Assembly (NCBI RefSeq): GCF_014204815.1
Contig: NZ_JACHMC010000001.1
Span: forward strand, 992,001-1,056,000
Origin: Micrococcus flavus
GTDB lineage: Bacteria > Actinomycetota > Actinomycetes > Actinomycetales > Micrococcaceae
DNA length: 64,000 nucleotides
Direction: 5' to 3'
Translations under genes and position numbers: made by a program
Part shown: one piece after another, positions 43,465 to 58,779 of the stretch
Layout of the letters: every line of letters begins with the position of its first letter
Numbering within the stretch: position 1 is the stretch's first letter
The notes under the pieces: model-generated
Seen by the model: the letters and a program-made list of their open reading frames with translations, nothing else
What the model was told of the DNA's origin: nothing
The model's database searches: none

Positions 43465-45315
43465 GTGTCGCCCCTGGCGTCCCAGCCCCCGGTCCCCGCC
43501 GCCACCGACCCCTCGGTGATCCGCAACTTCTGCATCATCGCCCACATCGACCACGGCAAGTCGACCCTGGCCGACCGCATGCTGCAGGCCACCGGCGTCG
43601 TCCAGCCGCGCGAGATGAAGGCGCAGTACCTGGACCGCATGGACATCGAGCGTGAGCGCGGCATCACCATCAAGTCCCAGGCCGTGCGCATGCCGTGGGA
43701 GCGGGACGGGGTCAACTACGCCCTGAACATGATCGACACCCCCGGGCACGTGGACTTCACGTATGAGGTCTCCCGCTCGCTGGCCGCGTGCGAGGGCGCC
43801 ATCCTGCTCGTGGACGCCGCGCAGGGCATCGAGGCGCAGACCCTGGCCAACCTCTACCTGGCCATGGAGAACGAGCTCGAGATCATCCCGGTGCTCAACA
43901 AGATCGATCTGCCGGCGGCGGACCCGGAGCGGTACGCGGCGGAGATCGCCAACCTCATCGGCTGCGAGCCCGACGACGTCCTGCGCGTCTCCGGCAAGAC
44001 CGGCCAGGGGGTCGAGGCGCTGCTGGACCGCGTGGTCGAGCGCCTGCCCGCCCCCGTGGGGGACGCGGACGCCCCCGCCCGTGCCATGATCTTCGACTCC
44101 GTGTACGACACGTACCGCGGCGTCGTGACCTACGTGCGCGTGGTGGACGGCAAGCTGTCCCCGCGGGAGAAGATCAAGATGATGTCCACGGGGGCCACGC
44201 ACGAGCTCCTGGAGATCGGCGTCTCCTCGCCGGAGCCGGTGCCCACGAACGGCCTCGCGGTGGGCGAGGTCGGCTACCTGATCACGGGTGTGAAGGACGT
44301 GCGCCAGTCCAAGGTGGGCGACACCGTCACCAACAACGCCCGCCCGGCGTCGGAGAACATCGGCGGCTACGAGGACCCCAAGCCCATGGTCTTCTCCGGC
44401 CTGTACCCGATCGACGGCTCCGACTACCCGGTGCTGCGCGACGCCCTGGACAAGCTCAAGCTCAACGACGCCGCCCTCGTCTACGAGCCGGAGACCTCCG
44501 TGGCGCTGGGCTTCGGGTTCCGCGTGGGCTTCCTGGGCCTGCTGCACCTGGAGATCGTGCGCGAGCGCCTCGAGCGCGAGTTCGACCTGGACCTCATCTC
44601 CACCGCGCCGAACGTGGTGTACGACGTGATGCGGGAGGACCGGGAGGTCGTCACGGTGACCAACCCCTCCGAGTTCCCCGAGGGCAAGATCCTGGAGGTC
44701 AAGGAGCCGATGGCCTCGGCCACCGTGATCGTGCCCAGCGAGTACATCGGCTCGGTCATGGAGCTCTGCCAGGCCAAGCGCGGGCACCTCAAGGGCATGG
44801 ACTACCTGTCCGAGGAGCGCGTGGAGATCCGCTACTGGATCCCGCTGGCGGAGATCGTGTTCGACTTCTTCGACCAGCTCAAGTCCCGCACCAAGGGCTA
44901 CGCCTCGCTGGATTGGAAGGCGGACGGGGACCAGGTGGCGGACCTCGTGAAGGTGGACATCCTGCTCCAGGGCGAGCAGGTGGACGCGTTCTCGGCCATC
45001 ACCCACAAGGACAACGCCTACTCCTACGGGACCATGATGACGGGCAAGCTCAAGGAGCTCATCCCGCGCCAGCAGTACGAGGTGCCGATCCAGGCCGCCA
45101 TCGGCTCGCGCATCATCGCCCGCGAGAACATCCGCGCGATCCGCAAGGACGTGCTCTCCAAGTGCTACGGCGGCGACATCTCCCGCAAGCGCAAGCTGCT
45201 CGAGAAGCAGAAGGAGGGCAAGAAGCGCATGAAGATGGTGGGCCGCGTCGAGGTGCCGCAGGAGGCGTTCATCGCCGCCCTGTCCTCGGACGGCGCCGAG
45301 CCGGCGAAGAAGTAA
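43465..45315 (+). CDS. lepA: elongation factor 4 (LepA), GTPase
   Basis: Ribosome-associated GTPase linked to initiation or back-translocation. 616 residues. G1 is [15 protein letters not shown], then [16 protein letters not shown] and NKIDLP. The LepA-specific C-terminus includes [19 protein letters not shown], the [12 protein letters not shown] segment and [20 protein letters not shown]. The GTG at 43465 has GAGGA seven bases upstream; GTG 43459 is an alternative. It runs divergently from the PemK-like gene and is joined directly to hemW. Confidence 0.97.
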   Translation: MSPLASQPPVPAATDPSVIRNFCIIAHIDHGKSTLADRMLQATGVVQPREMKAQYLDRMDIERERGITIKSQAVRMPWERDGVNYALNMIDTPGHVDFTYEVSRSLAACEGAILLVDAAQGIEAQTLANLYLAMENELEIIPVLNKIDLPAADPERYAAEIANLIGCEPDDVLRVSGKTGQGVEALLDRVVERLPAPVGDADAPARAMIFDSVYDTYRGVVTYVRVVDGKLSPREKIKMMSTGATHELLEIGVSSPEPVPTNGLAVGEVGYLITGVKDVRQSKVGDTVTNNARPASENIGGYEDPKPMVFSGLYPIDGSDYPVLRDALDKLKLNDAALVYEPETSVALGFGFRVGFLGLLHLEIVRERLEREFDLDLISTAPNVVYDVMREDREVVTVTNPSEFPEGKILEVKEPMASATVIVPSEYIGSVMELCQAKRGHLKGMDYLSEERVEIRYWIPLAEIVFDFFDQLKSRTKGYASLDWKADGDQVADLVKVDILLQGEQVDAFSAITHKDNAYSYGTMMTGKLKELIPRQQYEVPIQAAIGSRIIARENIRAIRKDVLSKCYGGDISRKRKLLEKQKEGKKRMKMVGRVEVPQEAFIAALSSDGAEPAKK

Positions 45316-46593
45316 GTGCCCGCCGTCCTGCCGCTGGGCCAGCCCGTGCCCGACGACGGCACGTTGCCTCCCGAGGTCGCCGCGCGCGTGCGCGCCGCGG
45401 CGGAGGCGGGGGAGCCCCGCACGTTCAGCCTCTACGTGCACGTGCCCTTCTGCACCGTGCGATGCGGCTACTGCGACTTCAACACCTACACGGCGGAGAC
45501 GTTCGGTCCGGGCGCCGGCCGCGGCGACTACTGGGAGTCCGCCGTGGCGGAGCTGGACCACGCCGTCGCCGCCCTGGAGCGCTCGGGGGTGCCCGCGCGC
45601 CCGCTGCACACCGTCTTCGTCGGCGGGGGCACGCCCACGCTCCTGCCGGCCTCCCACCTGGTGCGCATCCTGGCGGAGGCCCGCGAGCGCTTCGGCCTGG
45701 CCGAGGGCGCGGAGGTGACCACGGAGGCGAACCCGGACACGCTCACCCCGGAGTACGTGGCGGAGCTGGCCGAGGGCGGGTTCACGCGCCTGTCCGTGGG
45801 GATGCAGTCCGTCGTGCCACACGTGCTGTCCACGCTGGAGCGCACGCACACCCCGGCGAACGTGCCGGCCGCGGTGGCGGCGGCGCGGGCGGCGGGGCTG
45901 GAGGTGTCCCTGGACCTGATCTACGGCACGCCGGGGGAGTCCCTGGCGGACTGGCGCACCACGCTGGAGGCGGCGGTGGCCATGGCCCCGGACCACGTGA
46001 GCGCGTACTCACTGATCGTGGAGGAGGGCACCCGGTTCGGCGCGCAGGTGGCGCGCGGGCAGGTGCCGGACGTGGACCCGGACCTGCAGGCGGACGAGTA
46101 CCTGCTGGCGGAGGAGCTGCTCTCCGCGGCCGGCTTCCGGTGGTACGAGGTGTCCAACTGGGCGCACGACCCGGAGGGCGCCGGTGTGCACCGGGCCCGG
46201 CACAACGTGGCGTACTGGCGGGACCAGGACTGGTGGGGCGTCGGCCCCGGCGCCCATTCGCACCTGGCCGGCGTGCGGTTCTGGAACGCCAAGCACCCGG
46301 CCGCCTACGCGCAGCGCCTGGCCACGGGCGTCACCCCCGCGGTGGGACGGGAGATCCCCGACGACGACGCGCGCCGCCTCGAGCGCATCATGCTCGCCGC
46401 GCGGACGGTGGAGGGCCTGCCCCTGGCCGAGGTGCGGGACGGGATGGACCCGGAGACGCTGCGCGCCCGGGTGGCGGCGCTGATCGCCGACGGGCTGGTG
46501 GACGGGCCGGCCGCGCTGGCCGGGACCGTGGTGCCCACGCTGGCCGGGCGGCTGCAGAACGACCGGATCGTGCGGGACCTGGCCGGGTTCTGA
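45316..46593 (+). CDS. hemW: radical SAM heme chaperone HemW
   Basis: Radical SAM protein of the HemN-like family; HemW inserts heme into respiratory enzymes and lacks coproporphyrinogen oxidase activity. 425 residues. The 4Fe-4S motif is PFCTVRCGYCDF (CxxxCxxC), without the fourth cysteine that marks true HemN. FVGGGTPTLLPASHL, TTEANPDTLTPEY and SLDLIYGTPGES follow, with the wHTH-like tail after NVAYWRDQDWWGVGPGAHS. The GTG comes immediately after the lepA TAA, within the same transcript. Confidence 0.93.
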   Translation: MPAVLPLGQPVPDDGTLPPEVAARVRAAAEAGEPRTFSLYVHVPFCTVRCGYCDFNTYTAETFGPGAGRGDYWESAVAELDHAVAALERSGVPARPLHTVFVGGGTPTLLPASHLVRILAEARERFGLAEGAEVTTEANPDTLTPEYVAELAEGGFTRLSVGMQSVVPHVLSTLERTHTPANVPAAVAAARAAGLEVSLDLIYGTPGESLADWRTTLEAAVAMAPDHVSAYSLIVEEGTRFGAQVARGQVPDVDPDLQADEYLLAEELLSAAGFRWYEVSNWAHDPEGAGVHRARHNVAYWRDQDWWGVGPGAHSHLAGVRFWNAKHPAAYAQRLATGVTPAVGREIPDDDARRLERIMLAARTVEGLPLAEVRDGMDPETLRARVAALIADGLVDGPAALAGTVVPTLAGRLQNDRIVRDLAGF

Positions 46594-46614
46594 GCCGGCC
46601 TGCGCCCGGGCGCG

Positions 46615-47064
46615 TCAGCGCAGCAAGCGCAGGTTGAACGGGTACCGGAAGGGGCGGCCCTTGGCCACGTGGGAGGCGCCCATGACGCCGTAGAGCGCCA
46701 GGGCGATCCAGACGAGGCCGCCGAGGATCGCCAGGAGGTCCCCGATGTGGGGGATGCCGCTGAGGAAGAACAGCAGCAGCAGCACGAGGGTGGGGGCCAG
46801 GGAGAAGTTCAGCGCCTCCTTGGACTCCTGCGCGGTGAACGGTCCGCGGTCCCGGTAGAGCAGCCAGACCACGAGGGGACCCACGGCCGTCAGGGCCAGG
46901 GAGAGGTGGGCCAGGGCGGCGCGGTCCCGGTCCTGCTTGGCGGTCAGGGGCCCGCGGCGTCCGGCGGCGTCGCGCAGCCAGGCCGGGGCCTCGGGGCCGG
47001 CCCCGCGCGGCGGGGCGGCGGGGGCCGCGGCGTCGGGGGTGCGGCTGCTGTCGGTGGTGACCAC
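46615..47064 (-). CDS. DUF4870 domain membrane protein
   Basis: 149 residues. A proline/alanine-rich soluble N-terminus is followed by a helix at LTAVGPLVVWLLYR and, after FTAQESKEALNFSLAPTL, two more hydrophobic segments (LVLLLLFFLSG and LLAILGGLVWIALALYGVMG). The QxxxALNF motif and the ending KGRPFRYPFNLRLLR are typical of DUF4870 proteins. Function unknown. The GTG at 47064 has GAGGAG a few bases upstream. TACACT at 47143-47138 on this strand is a likely -10. It converges with hemW. Confidence 0.85.
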   Translation of the reverse strand: MVTTDSSRTPDAAAPAAPPRGAGPEAPAWLRDAAGRRGPLTAKQDRDRAALAHLSLALTAVGPLVVWLLYRDRGPFTAQESKEALNFSLAPTLVLLLLFFLSGIPHIGDLLAILGGLVWIALALYGVMGASHVAKGRPFRYPFNLRLLR

Positions 47065-47137
47065 GGTGCTCCTCGTCGGATCGGACGGCCCCGGCGCCTC
47101 GTGCGTGAGGGGACGCGCGCGGCGTCCGGGCCAGCCC

Positions 47138-47143
47138 AGTGTA
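47138..47143 (-). promoter_or_regulatory. probable -10 box for the DUF4870 gene
   Basis: TACACT on the minus strand, 73 bases before the GTG at 47064. It lies just beyond the hairpin that ends the upstream gene. Confidence 0.4.
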
Positions 47144-47156
47144 CCGACGGCGCCCG

Positions 47157-47184
47157 CCCGCTCCGGAGTGCCACCCGGAGCGGG
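47157..47184 (-). terminator. hairpin after the DUF3097 gene
   Basis: CCCGCTCCGG (47157-47166) pairs with 47175-47184 around an 8-base loop, 8 bases after the DUF3097 stop on the minus strand. Confidence 0.65.
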
Positions 47185-47192
47185 GACGACGG

Positions 47193-48050
47193 TCAGGACC
47201 CCGGCGCGGTGAGGAAGTCGATCAACTCCTCGACCCGTCCCAGCAGCGCCGGCTCGAGGTCGGCGTAGGTGGAGACGTGGGAGAGGAGCCGCTTCCAGCC
47301 CAGGCCCGTCGCCTCCTTGGTGCCGTGCGGCCAGCCGAGGCCCCGCAGGACGCCGGTCTTCCAGTCCTGGCCCCTCGGCACCACGGGCCACGCCTCGACG
47401 CCGAGCACGGCCGGCTTGATGACCTGCCACACGTCCACGTACGGGTGGCCGAGGATCAGCACGTTGCCGGCGGCGCCGGGCACGCGCATGGCCTCCGCGG
47501 CGATCCGCTCCTCCTTGGACCCGGCCACGAGATGGTCCACGAGGATGCCGAGGCGACGGCCGGGGCCGGGGGAGAAGTCACGGATCGCCCCGGCGAGGTC
47601 GTCCACGCCGTGCAGGGGCTCCACCACGATCCCCTCCAGGCGCAGGTCCTCGCCCCAGACCTTCTCCACGAGCTCGGCGTCGTGCACGCCCTCCACCCAG
47701 ATCCGGGAGGCGCGGGCCGTGCGGGCCCGCGCGCCGGCCACCCGGCGGGAGCCGGAGGCGGTGCGAGCGGGGGCGGCGGGCGCGGACGCGCGCGGGGGCA
47801 CCAGCACCACGGGCTCGCCGTCGATCCAGAAGCCCGGGCCGAGCGGGAAGCCCCGGCGCACACCCCGGCGGTCCTCGAGCACCACCACGTGCGTCCCGCC
47901 GGAGCGCTCCAGGGCGACGACGGCGCCCACGAACCCGCTCGTGACGTCCTCCACCACGGTGCCCGGGCGGGCCTGGGCCTCGACGGCGGCGCGACCGGCC
48001 GGGCGGGTCAGGTCCTCGTGGGCCCCCGGCCCCCAGCTGCTCCAGTCCAT
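47193..48050 (-). CDS. DUF3097 family protein
   Basis: 285 residues, a conserved actinobacterial family without known function. An N-terminal half of small beta motifs (EDVTSGFVGAVVALERSG) is followed by a proline/alanine linker. The C-terminal half carries IWVEGVHDAELVEKVWGEDL, LGILVDHLVAGSKE and ILGHPYVDVWQVIKP. The last part resembles a TOPRIM-like layout (WVEGxxDAELxxxxWG ... LVDHL), which would suggest nucleic-acid binding; that is my inference. The ATG at 48050 has no ribosome site, and TAGCGT ends 8 bases before it. It is divergent from hrcA. Confidence 0.85.
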   Translation of the reverse strand: MDWSSWGPGAHEDLTRPAGRAAVEAQARPGTVVEDVTSGFVGAVVALERSGGTHVVVLEDRRGVRRGFPLGPGFWIDGEPVVLVPPRASAPAAPARTASGSRRVAGARARTARASRIWVEGVHDAELVEKVWGEDLRLEGIVVEPLHGVDDLAGAIRDFSPGPGRRLGILVDHLVAGSKEERIAAEAMRVPGAAGNVLILGHPYVDVWQVIKPAVLGVEAWPVVPRGQDWKTGVLRGLGWPHGTKEATGLGWKRLLSHVSTYADLEPALLGRVEELIDFLTAPGS

Positions 48051-48058
48051 GGGGACAC

Positions 48059-48064
48059 ACGCTA
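48059..48064 (-). promoter_or_regulatory. -10 box of the DUF3097 gene, probable leaderless start
   Basis: TAGCGT on the minus strand, 8 bases before the ATG at 48050. Confidence 0.45.
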
Positions 48065-48141
48065 GCAATCGCCAGGAACCCGTCCGCTCGCCTGTGGGCG
48101 GAACGGGCGCGCCCGCCGCGACGCCGGACGGGGGCGGTCGC

Positions 48142-48147
48142 TAGCAT
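48142..48147 (+). promoter_or_regulatory. probable -10 box for hrcA-dnaJ
   Basis: TAGCAT immediately upstream of, and touching, the CIRCE operator. Confidence 0.55.
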
Positions 48148-48173
48148 TGGCACTTGTCCGCGCCGAGTGCCAG
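48147..48173 (+). promoter_or_regulatory. CIRCE operator (HrcA binding site)
   Basis: TTGGCACTT, nine bases, GAGTGCCAG. This matches the CIRCE pattern TTAGCACTC-N9-GAGTGCTAA with a few changes, and 7 of the 8 inner positions pair. It overlaps the likely transcription start of hrcA, so HrcA should repress its own operon and release it on heat shock. Confidence 0.88.
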
Positions 48174-48219
48174 CGGACGTCCGTGCCCGTCCGCCCGTCA
48201 GCCCCGGAAGGAGACCCCC

Positions 48220-49233
48220 GTGACCGACCAGCCGCGCCGCCTGCAGGTGCTCCAGGCCATCGTGGAGGACTACGTCTCCCTGCGGGAGCCGGTGGGCTCG
48301 AAGGCGCTCGTGGAGCGGCACGGCCTGGGCGTGTCCTCGGCCACGGTGCGCAACGAGATGGCCGCGCTCGAGGAGGAGGGGCTGATCGTGGCCCCGCACA
48401 CCTCGGCCGGCCGCGTGCCCACGGACAAGGGCTACCGCGTGTTCGTGAACCGGATCTCCGAGGTCAAGCCGCTCTCCGCCGCCGAGCGCCGCGCCGTGCG
48501 CACGCTCCTGGACTCGGAGGCGGACACCGAGCACATGATGGAGACCACCGTGCGGCTGCTCGCGCAGCTCACCCACCAGGTGGCCGTGGCCCAGTTCCCG
48601 CACGAGGACGGCTCCACCGTCCGGCACCTGGACCTCGTCTCGCTCGCCCCCACGCGCGCACTGGTGGTCCTCATCCTCTCCACCGGCCGTGTGGACCAGC
48701 GGCTCGTCACCTTCGACGAGCCCGTGGCGGACGAGGACCTCGCTGTGCTGCGGGCCCTGCTGCTCTCCCTGATCGACGGCCTCGGCCCCCTCCAGGCGGC
48801 GGCCGTCCTGGACGCGGCCGCGGACCGGGTGCCGCCGCCGCGGCGGGCGAGCGCCGACGTCGTGGTGGCGGCGGTGCGGAGCCTGCTCGAGGCGGGCCGG
48901 CAGGACCGGATCGTGCTGGCCGGCACGGCCAACCTGGCCCGCAGCCCCCAGGACTTCCGGTCCTCGATCGGCCCCATCCTGGAGGCCCTCGAGGAGCAGG
49001 TGGTGCTGCTGCGCCTGCTCACCGAGATGGAGCAGGACGCCCACGGGGTGTCCGTGCGGATCGGCGCGGAGAACGGCGCCTCCCTGGCGGACACCTCGGT
49101 GGTGGCCGCCGCCTACGGGCCCAGCGCCGTGGCCAAGGTCGGCGTGATCGGCCCCACCCGCATGGACTACCCCGGGACCATGGCCGCGGTCCGGGCGATC
49201 GCCCGCTACCTCTCGCGCATCCTCACCACCTGA
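48220..49233 (+). CDS. hrcA: heat-inducible transcription repressor HrcA
   Basis: Represses class I heat-shock genes by binding CIRCE. 337 residues. The N-terminal winged helix has [20 protein letters not shown] and [20 protein letters not shown], then [19 protein letters not shown]. The GAF-like and dimerisation parts follow, with [19 protein letters not shown] near the end. The GTG has GGAAGGAGA about 6 bases upstream. A CIRCE element precedes it, so it is autoregulated. dnaJ follows after 55 bases. Confidence 0.96.
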   Translation: MTDQPRRLQVLQAIVEDYVSLREPVGSKALVERHGLGVSSATVRNEMAALEEEGLIVAPHTSAGRVPTDKGYRVFVNRISEVKPLSAAERRAVRTLLDSEADTEHMMETTVRLLAQLTHQVAVAQFPHEDGSTVRHLDLVSLAPTRALVVLILSTGRVDQRLVTFDEPVADEDLAVLRALLLSLIDGLGPLQAAAVLDAAADRVPPPRRASADVVVAAVRSLLEAGRQDRIVLAGTANLARSPQDFRSSIGPILEALEEQVVLLRLLTEMEQDAHGVSVRIGAENGASLADTSVVAAAYGPSAVAKVGVIGPTRMDYPGTMAAVRAIARYLSRILTT

Positions 49234-49288
49234 GCGCGGCCCGCGCCGCCCCCCACCAGACCCGACCCGACCGAAGGGACCCCACCCC

Positions 49289-50425
49289 ATGGCTGATCAC
49301 TACGAGACCCTCGGCGTCGGCCGCGACGCCAGCGCCGAGGAGATCCGGCGCGCGTACCGCAAGCTCGCCCGCACCCACCACCCGGACGTGAACCCCGGCC
49401 CGGAGGCGGCCGAGGAGTTCAAGCGCATCTCCCACGCGTACGAGGTGCTCTCGGACGAGGACAAGCGCCGGATCTACGACGCCACGGGCAACGAGAACGG
49501 CACCGCCGGCGGGTTCGGCGGCGGAGGCTTCGGGGGCGCCGGGTTCGGCGGGTTCGCGGACATCTTCGAGACGTTCATGAACGCCGCGGGCGGCGCCGGA
49601 CGCGGACCGGTGCCGCGCGCCCGGCGCGGCCAGGACGCGCTCGTCACGGCGCGGATCGAGCTCAAGGACGCCGTGTTCGGCGGGGAGACCACCCTGCAGC
49701 TGGACACCGCCGTGCCGTGCGAGCGCTGCCACGGCACGTGCTGCGAGCCGGGCACCCAGCCGGAGACCTGCTCCACGTGCCGCGGCCAGGGCATGACCCA
49801 GCGTCCCGTGCGCTCCATGCTCGGCACCGTCATGGCCACGGAGACCTGCCACATGTGCCAGGGCTTCGGCACCGTCCTGCCGCACCCGTGCACGGAGTGC
49901 TCCGGCCAGGGGCGCGTGCGCGCCGAGCGCCCGCTCACCCTGCGCATCCCCGCCGGCGTGGACGACGGCACCCGCATCCACCTGGCCGGCCGCGGCGAGG
50001 CCGGCCCCGGCGGCGGCCCCAACGGCGACCTCTACGTGGAGGTCCAGGTGCGCCCGGACCCGGTGTTCCGCCGCGAGGGGGACCATCTGGCCACCACCGT
50101 CACCGTGCCCATGGCGGCCGCCGCCCTCGGCACCTCGATCACGTTGGAGACCCTGGACGGCCCCCACGAGGTGGAGATCGAGCCGGGCACCCAGTCCGGG
50201 CACGTGGAGACCGTGCGCGGGCTCGGCGTCGGGCGGCTGCGCGGCACCGGCCGCGGCGACCTCAAGGTGGACGTCGTGGTGACCACCCCCACCGACCTCA
50301 CCGCGGAGCAGCGCAAGCTGCTCGAGGCCCTCGCCACCTCGCGCGGGGAGCAGGTGGAGCACGGCGCGCCGCCGCAGTCCAAGGGGATGTTCGCCCGACT
50401 GCGCGAGAACCTGAAGAACCTGTGA
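49289..50425 (+). CDS. dnaJ: chaperone DnaJ
   Basis: Co-chaperone that stimulates DnaK. 378 residues. J-domain with HPD ([15 protein letters not shown]), a short glycine/phenylalanine-rich region ([14 protein letters not shown]), then four zinc-finger repeats. The first is [12 protein letters not shown], a deviation from CxxCxGxG, followed by [16 protein letters not shown] and CTECSGQG. The substrate-binding C-terminal domain ends normally. The ATG has CGAAGGGACC upstream. The hrcA-dnaJ pair without grpE or dnaK is the actinobacterial dnaJ2 type. It overlaps rsmE by 4 bases. Confidence 0.95.
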   Translation: MADHYETLGVGRDASAEEIRRAYRKLARTHHPDVNPGPEAAEEFKRISHAYEVLSDEDKRRIYDATGNENGTAGGFGGGGFGGAGFGGFADIFETFMNAAGGAGRGPVPRARRGQDALVTARIELKDAVFGGETTLQLDTAVPCERCHGTCCEPGTQPETCSTCRGQGMTQRPVRSMLGTVMATETCHMCQGFGTVLPHPCTECSGQGRVRAERPLTLRIPAGVDDGTRIHLAGRGEAGPGGGPNGDLYVEVQVRPDPVFRREGDHLATTVTVPMAAAALGTSITLETLDGPHEVEIEPGTQSGHVETVRGLGVGRLRGTGRGDLKVDVVVTTPTDLTAEQRKLLEALATSRGEQVEHGAPPQSKGMFARLRENLKNL

Positions 50426-51192
50426 CCGCGCCGCTGTTCCTCCTGGCACCCGGTGCGCTCGACGGCGTCGGGCCCGGGGCCGAGGTCGTCCTCACCGGGG
50501 CCGAGGCCCGGCATGCGGGCGCGTCGATGCGCCTGGAGACGGGGGAGGCGGTCCTCGTGGCGGACGGGGCGGGGGCGCGGGCGCGCGGCACCGTGGTCTC
50601 CGCCGCCGCGGACGAGGTCCGCGTGCGGGTCGAGGAGTCGACCCCCGAGCCAGCGCCGGCCCCGCGCCTGGTGCTGGTCCAGGCCCTGTCCAAGGGGGAC
50701 CGGGACCTGATGGCCGTCCAGGCCGCCACGGAGCTCGGCGTGGACGCCGTGGTGCCGTGGGAGGCCGAGCGGTCCATCGTGCGGTGGAAGGGCGCCAAGG
50801 CGGATCGCGCCCACCGCAAGTGGGAGGACACCGTGCGCGCCGCCGCCAAGCAGGCCCGCCGCGGGCGGGTCCCGGAGGTCCGCGCGGCTGTCTCCGGCGC
50901 CCGCGTCGCGGAGCTCGCCCGCACCCCCGCTCACGACGGCGGCGCCCGCCTCGTCCTGGTCCTCCACGAGGCCGCCGAGCAGGGCCTGTCCGCGGTGTCC
51001 GAGGCGGAGCTGGCAGGGGCCTCCGAGGTGCTGCTCGTCGTCGGCCCGGAGGGCGGGGTGTCCGAGGCGGAGCTGGCGGCCGCCGTCGACGCCGGGGCGC
51101 GCCCGGTCCTGCTGGGCCCGCACGTGCTGCGGGCCTCCACCGCGGGCCCGGCGGCCCTGGCCGTGCTGCAGCACCGGCTCGGCCGGTGGTGA
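50422..51192 (+). CDS. rsmE: 16S rRNA (uracil1498-N3)-methyltransferase
   Basis: SPOUT-class methyltransferase acting on 16S rRNA U1498. 256 residues. A PUA-like N-terminal domain ([20 protein letters not shown]) is followed by the trefoil-knot domain with [46 protein letters not shown] and [18 protein letters not shown]. The GTG overlaps the dnaJ stop. The order dnaJ-rsmE-phoH-ybeY is widely conserved. Confidence 0.95.
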   Translation: MTAPLFLLAPGALDGVGPGAEVVLTGAEARHAGASMRLETGEAVLVADGAGARARGTVVSAAADEVRVRVEESTPEPAPAPRLVLVQALSKGDRDLMAVQAATELGVDAVVPWEAERSIVRWKGAKADRAHRKWEDTVRAAAKQARRGRVPEVRAAVSGARVAELARTPAHDGGARLVLVLHEAAEQGLSAVSEAELAGASEVLLVVGPEGGVSEAELAAAVDAGARPVLLGPHVLRASTAGPAALAVLQHRLGRW

Positions 51193-51242
51193 ACCCCGGC
51201 GGCGGCTCGCGGGACCGCCCCCGTGCGGAGCGGCACCGGCCC

Positions 51243-51248
51243 TAGACT
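51243..51248 (+). promoter_or_regulatory. probable -10 box for the phoH unit
   Basis: TAGACT followed by GG, identical to the metK box, between rsmE and phoH. Confidence 0.45.
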
Positions 51249-51314
51249 GGGCGGGCCGGGCGGTGCGCCGACCGGCCCCACCCGTCCCCGGCACCGAAGG
51301 TGATCCGCCGCATC

Positions 51315-52344
<1,030 letters not shown>

Positions 52345-52355
<11 letters not shown>

Positions 52356-52818
52356 GATCGTCAACGAGTCCGGGATCGAGGTCCCGGAGCAGGAGCTGCT
52401 GCGCATGGCGCGGCACGTCTACGCGTCCCTGCACGTGCACGAGCTGTCCGAGACGGCGGTGACCGTGGTGGACGCCGAGCGCATGGCCGAGCTGCACGTG
52501 GAGTGGATGGGCCTCGAGGGCCCCACGGACGTGATGAGCCTGCCCATGGACGAGCTCGGCCCCGGACGGGAGGGCGCCCCGAGCGAGGGGGTGCTGGGCG
52601 ACGTCGTCCTGTGCCCCGAGGTGGCCGCGGACCAGGCCGCCCGCGGCGGCCACAGCCGGGACGACGAACTGCTGCTGCTGCTCACCCACGGCATGCTCCA
52701 CCTGCTCGGCTACCACCACATGGAGGCGGACGAGCGCGCGGAGATGTTCGCGCTGCAGGACCGCCTCGTCTCCGAGGTGCTGGGCCGTCCCGCGCCCGCG
52801 CCCACCATCGAGGACTGA
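52345..52818 (+). CDS. ybeY: endoribonuclease YbeY
   Basis: Metal-dependent RNase for 16S rRNA 3' maturation and ribosome quality control. 157 residues. The zinc site is HGMLHLLGYHHMEADE, with three histidines. VDAERMAELHVEWMG and PTDVMSLPMDEL are typical. GYHH replaces the common GYDH. The GTG start lies inside the last codons of phoH, so translation is coupled. Confidence 0.95.
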
Positions 52819-52828
52819 TCCCCACCCC

Positions 52829-57013
<4,185 letters not shown>

Positions 57014-57022
57014 CGGCCGCCC

Positions 57023-57910
57023 GTGCCCCCCGTCCCCGACGAGGCCGCCGCCCGCCCCCGCCGCTCCGGGGGCGGGCGGCATGGGGGCTACGCCGCGAAC
57101 TCCTTCCGCACCGAGGGGATCGTGCTCCGCACCCATCGCCTGGGGGAGGCGGACCGGATCGTGGAGGTCATCACCCCGGAGCACGGGATCCTGCGCTGCG
57201 TGGCCAAGGGCGTGCGGAAGTCCTCCTCCCGGTTCGGCTCCGTGGTGGAGCCGTTCATGCACTCCACCCTCCAGATCGCGCACGGCCGCGGCGAGCTCAA
57301 GACCATCACGCAGGCCCAGCTCATCCACCCCTACGCCACCATGGTGGCGGAGGACTACGAGGCCTACACGGTAGCCGCCGCCCTCGCCGAGGGCGCGGAG
57401 CGCATCGTCGCGGTCGACGACGACGGCCGCCTCGCCCAGTGGCGCCTCTTCCACGGAGCACTGGCCGCCCTCGCCCGCCGGCGGCACGACCCGCGCATGA
57501 TCCTGCACTCCTTCCTGCTCCGCTCCCTGGTCCAGGCGGGCTGGGCCCCGTCCTTCGACCGCTGCGCCCGGTGCGGGGCGCCCGGACCGCACACCTCGGT
57601 GAACGTGGCCCTCGGTGGGGCGGTCTGTCCGCAGCACCGGCCGCCGGGCTCCGCCAGCCCCGCGCCGGAGACGTTCGCCCTGCTGCACGCGCTGACGGCG
57701 GGGGACTGGGACGTGGTGGACGACGCCGGCGCCCTCGCCCGGCGGGAGGCGGCCGGTATCGTGTCCGCATACCTGCAGTTCCATGCCGAGCGGCGGCTCG
57801 TGGCCCTGTCCGTCCTGGACCAGGAGATCGCCCCGCCCGCCGCGCGCCCGGCCACGGCGGCGCCCCCCGGTCCCGCCGTGCCCGACGCCCCCGCCGAGAG
57901 GAGCCCCTGA
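57023..57910 (+). CDS. recO: DNA repair protein RecO
   Basis: Recombination mediator that loads RecA with RecR. 295 residues. The OB-fold N-terminus has [20 protein letters not shown] and [19 protein letters not shown]. The zinc-like knot has CARCGAPG with a later cysteine (VCPQH). About 25 arginine/glycine-rich residues precede the fold. The GTG start follows leuA, and uppS starts 5 bases after the stop, the conserved recO-uppS pair. Confidence 0.94.
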   Translation: MPPVPDEAAARPRRSGGGRHGGYAANSFRTEGIVLRTHRLGEADRIVEVITPEHGILRCVAKGVRKSSSRFGSVVEPFMHSTLQIAHGRGELKTITQAQLIHPYATMVAEDYEAYTVAAALAEGAERIVAVDDDGRLAQWRLFHGALAALARRRHDPRMILHSFLLRSLVQAGWAPSFDRCARCGAPGPHTSVNVALGGAVCPQHRPPGSASPAPETFALLHALTAGDWDVVDDAGALARREAAGIVSAYLQFHAERRLVALSVLDQEIAPPAARPATAAPPGPAVPDAPAERSP

Positions 57911-57914
57911 GGCC

Positions 57915-58754
57915 ATGTCCGACGTCGCCAAGGTGAGCCCGCCCCCGCACCCCTCGGGCGCCGTCGCCCCCGCCCTGGACCCCCGCTTCGTTCCGCGGCA
58001 CGTGGCCGTGGTGATGGACGGCAACGGCCGGTGGGCCAACCAGCGCGGCCTGCCCCGCACCGAGGGGCACCGCGCGGGCGAGGCGGCGCTGCTCGAGGTG
58101 GTCGCCGGGGCGGTGGAGCTGGGGATCGGGCACGTGTCCGCGTACGCCTTCTCCACCGAGAACTGGTCCCGCTCGGCGGACGAGGTCCGCTTCCTCATGG
58201 GCTTCTCCCGGGACGTGCTGCGCCGCCAGCGGGACACCCTGGACTCCTGGAACGTGCGGATCCGCTGGAACGGGCGCGCCCCGCGTCTGTGGACCCCCGT
58301 GATCCGGGAGCTGCGCGAGGCCGAGGAGCTCACCCGCGACAACACCGGCACGACCCTGCATATGTGCGTCAACTACGGCTCCCGTGCCGAGATCCTCGAC
58401 GGCGTGCAGGCGATCGCCGAGGAGGTCCGCGCCGGCCGGATGAAGCCGGGGGACATCTCCGAGGACACGATCACGCGCTGGCTGGACCGGGCGTACCGCT
58501 CGGGCGACAGGGACATCGACGTCACCCCGGACGTGGACCTGTTCCTGCGGACCTCGGGGGAGCAGCGCCTGTCCAACTACCTGCTCTGGCAGTCCGCCTA
58601 CGCCGAGCTGCTGTTCCTCGACGTGCTCTGGCCGGACGTGGACCGGCGCACCCTCTACGCGGCCGTCGAGACCTACGCCCGCCGGGACCGGCGGTACGGG
58701 GGCGCGGTGGACGCGCCGCAGGCGGACGCGGCCGGGGGAGCAGCGGACGCCTGA
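57915..58754 (+). CDS. uppS: isoprenyl (undecaprenyl) diphosphate synthase
   Basis: cis-Prenyltransferase that makes the lipid carrier for cell-wall synthesis. 279 residues. [20 protein letters not shown] contains the catalytic Asp, [13 protein letters not shown] follows, and the substrate-binding end is [20 protein letters not shown] with YAELLF. About 30 extra N-terminal residues are rich in proline. The ATG overlaps nothing but has TGAGGCC just upstream. Chain length (C55 versus shorter) cannot be read directly. Confidence 0.95.
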   Translation: MSDVAKVSPPPHPSGAVAPALDPRFVPRHVAVVMDGNGRWANQRGLPRTEGHRAGEAALLEVVAGAVELGIGHVSAYAFSTENWSRSADEVRFLMGFSRDVLRRQRDTLDSWNVRIRWNGRAPRLWTPVIRELREAEELTRDNTGTTLHMCVNYGSRAEILDGVQAIAEEVRAGRMKPGDISEDTITRWLDRAYRSGDRDIDVTPDVDLFLRTSGEQRLSNYLLWQSAYAELLFLDVLWPDVDRRTLYAAVETYARRDRRYGGAVDAPQADAAGGAADA

Positions 58755-58779
58755 GCCCGCCCGACGGCGGTCCCGCGCC

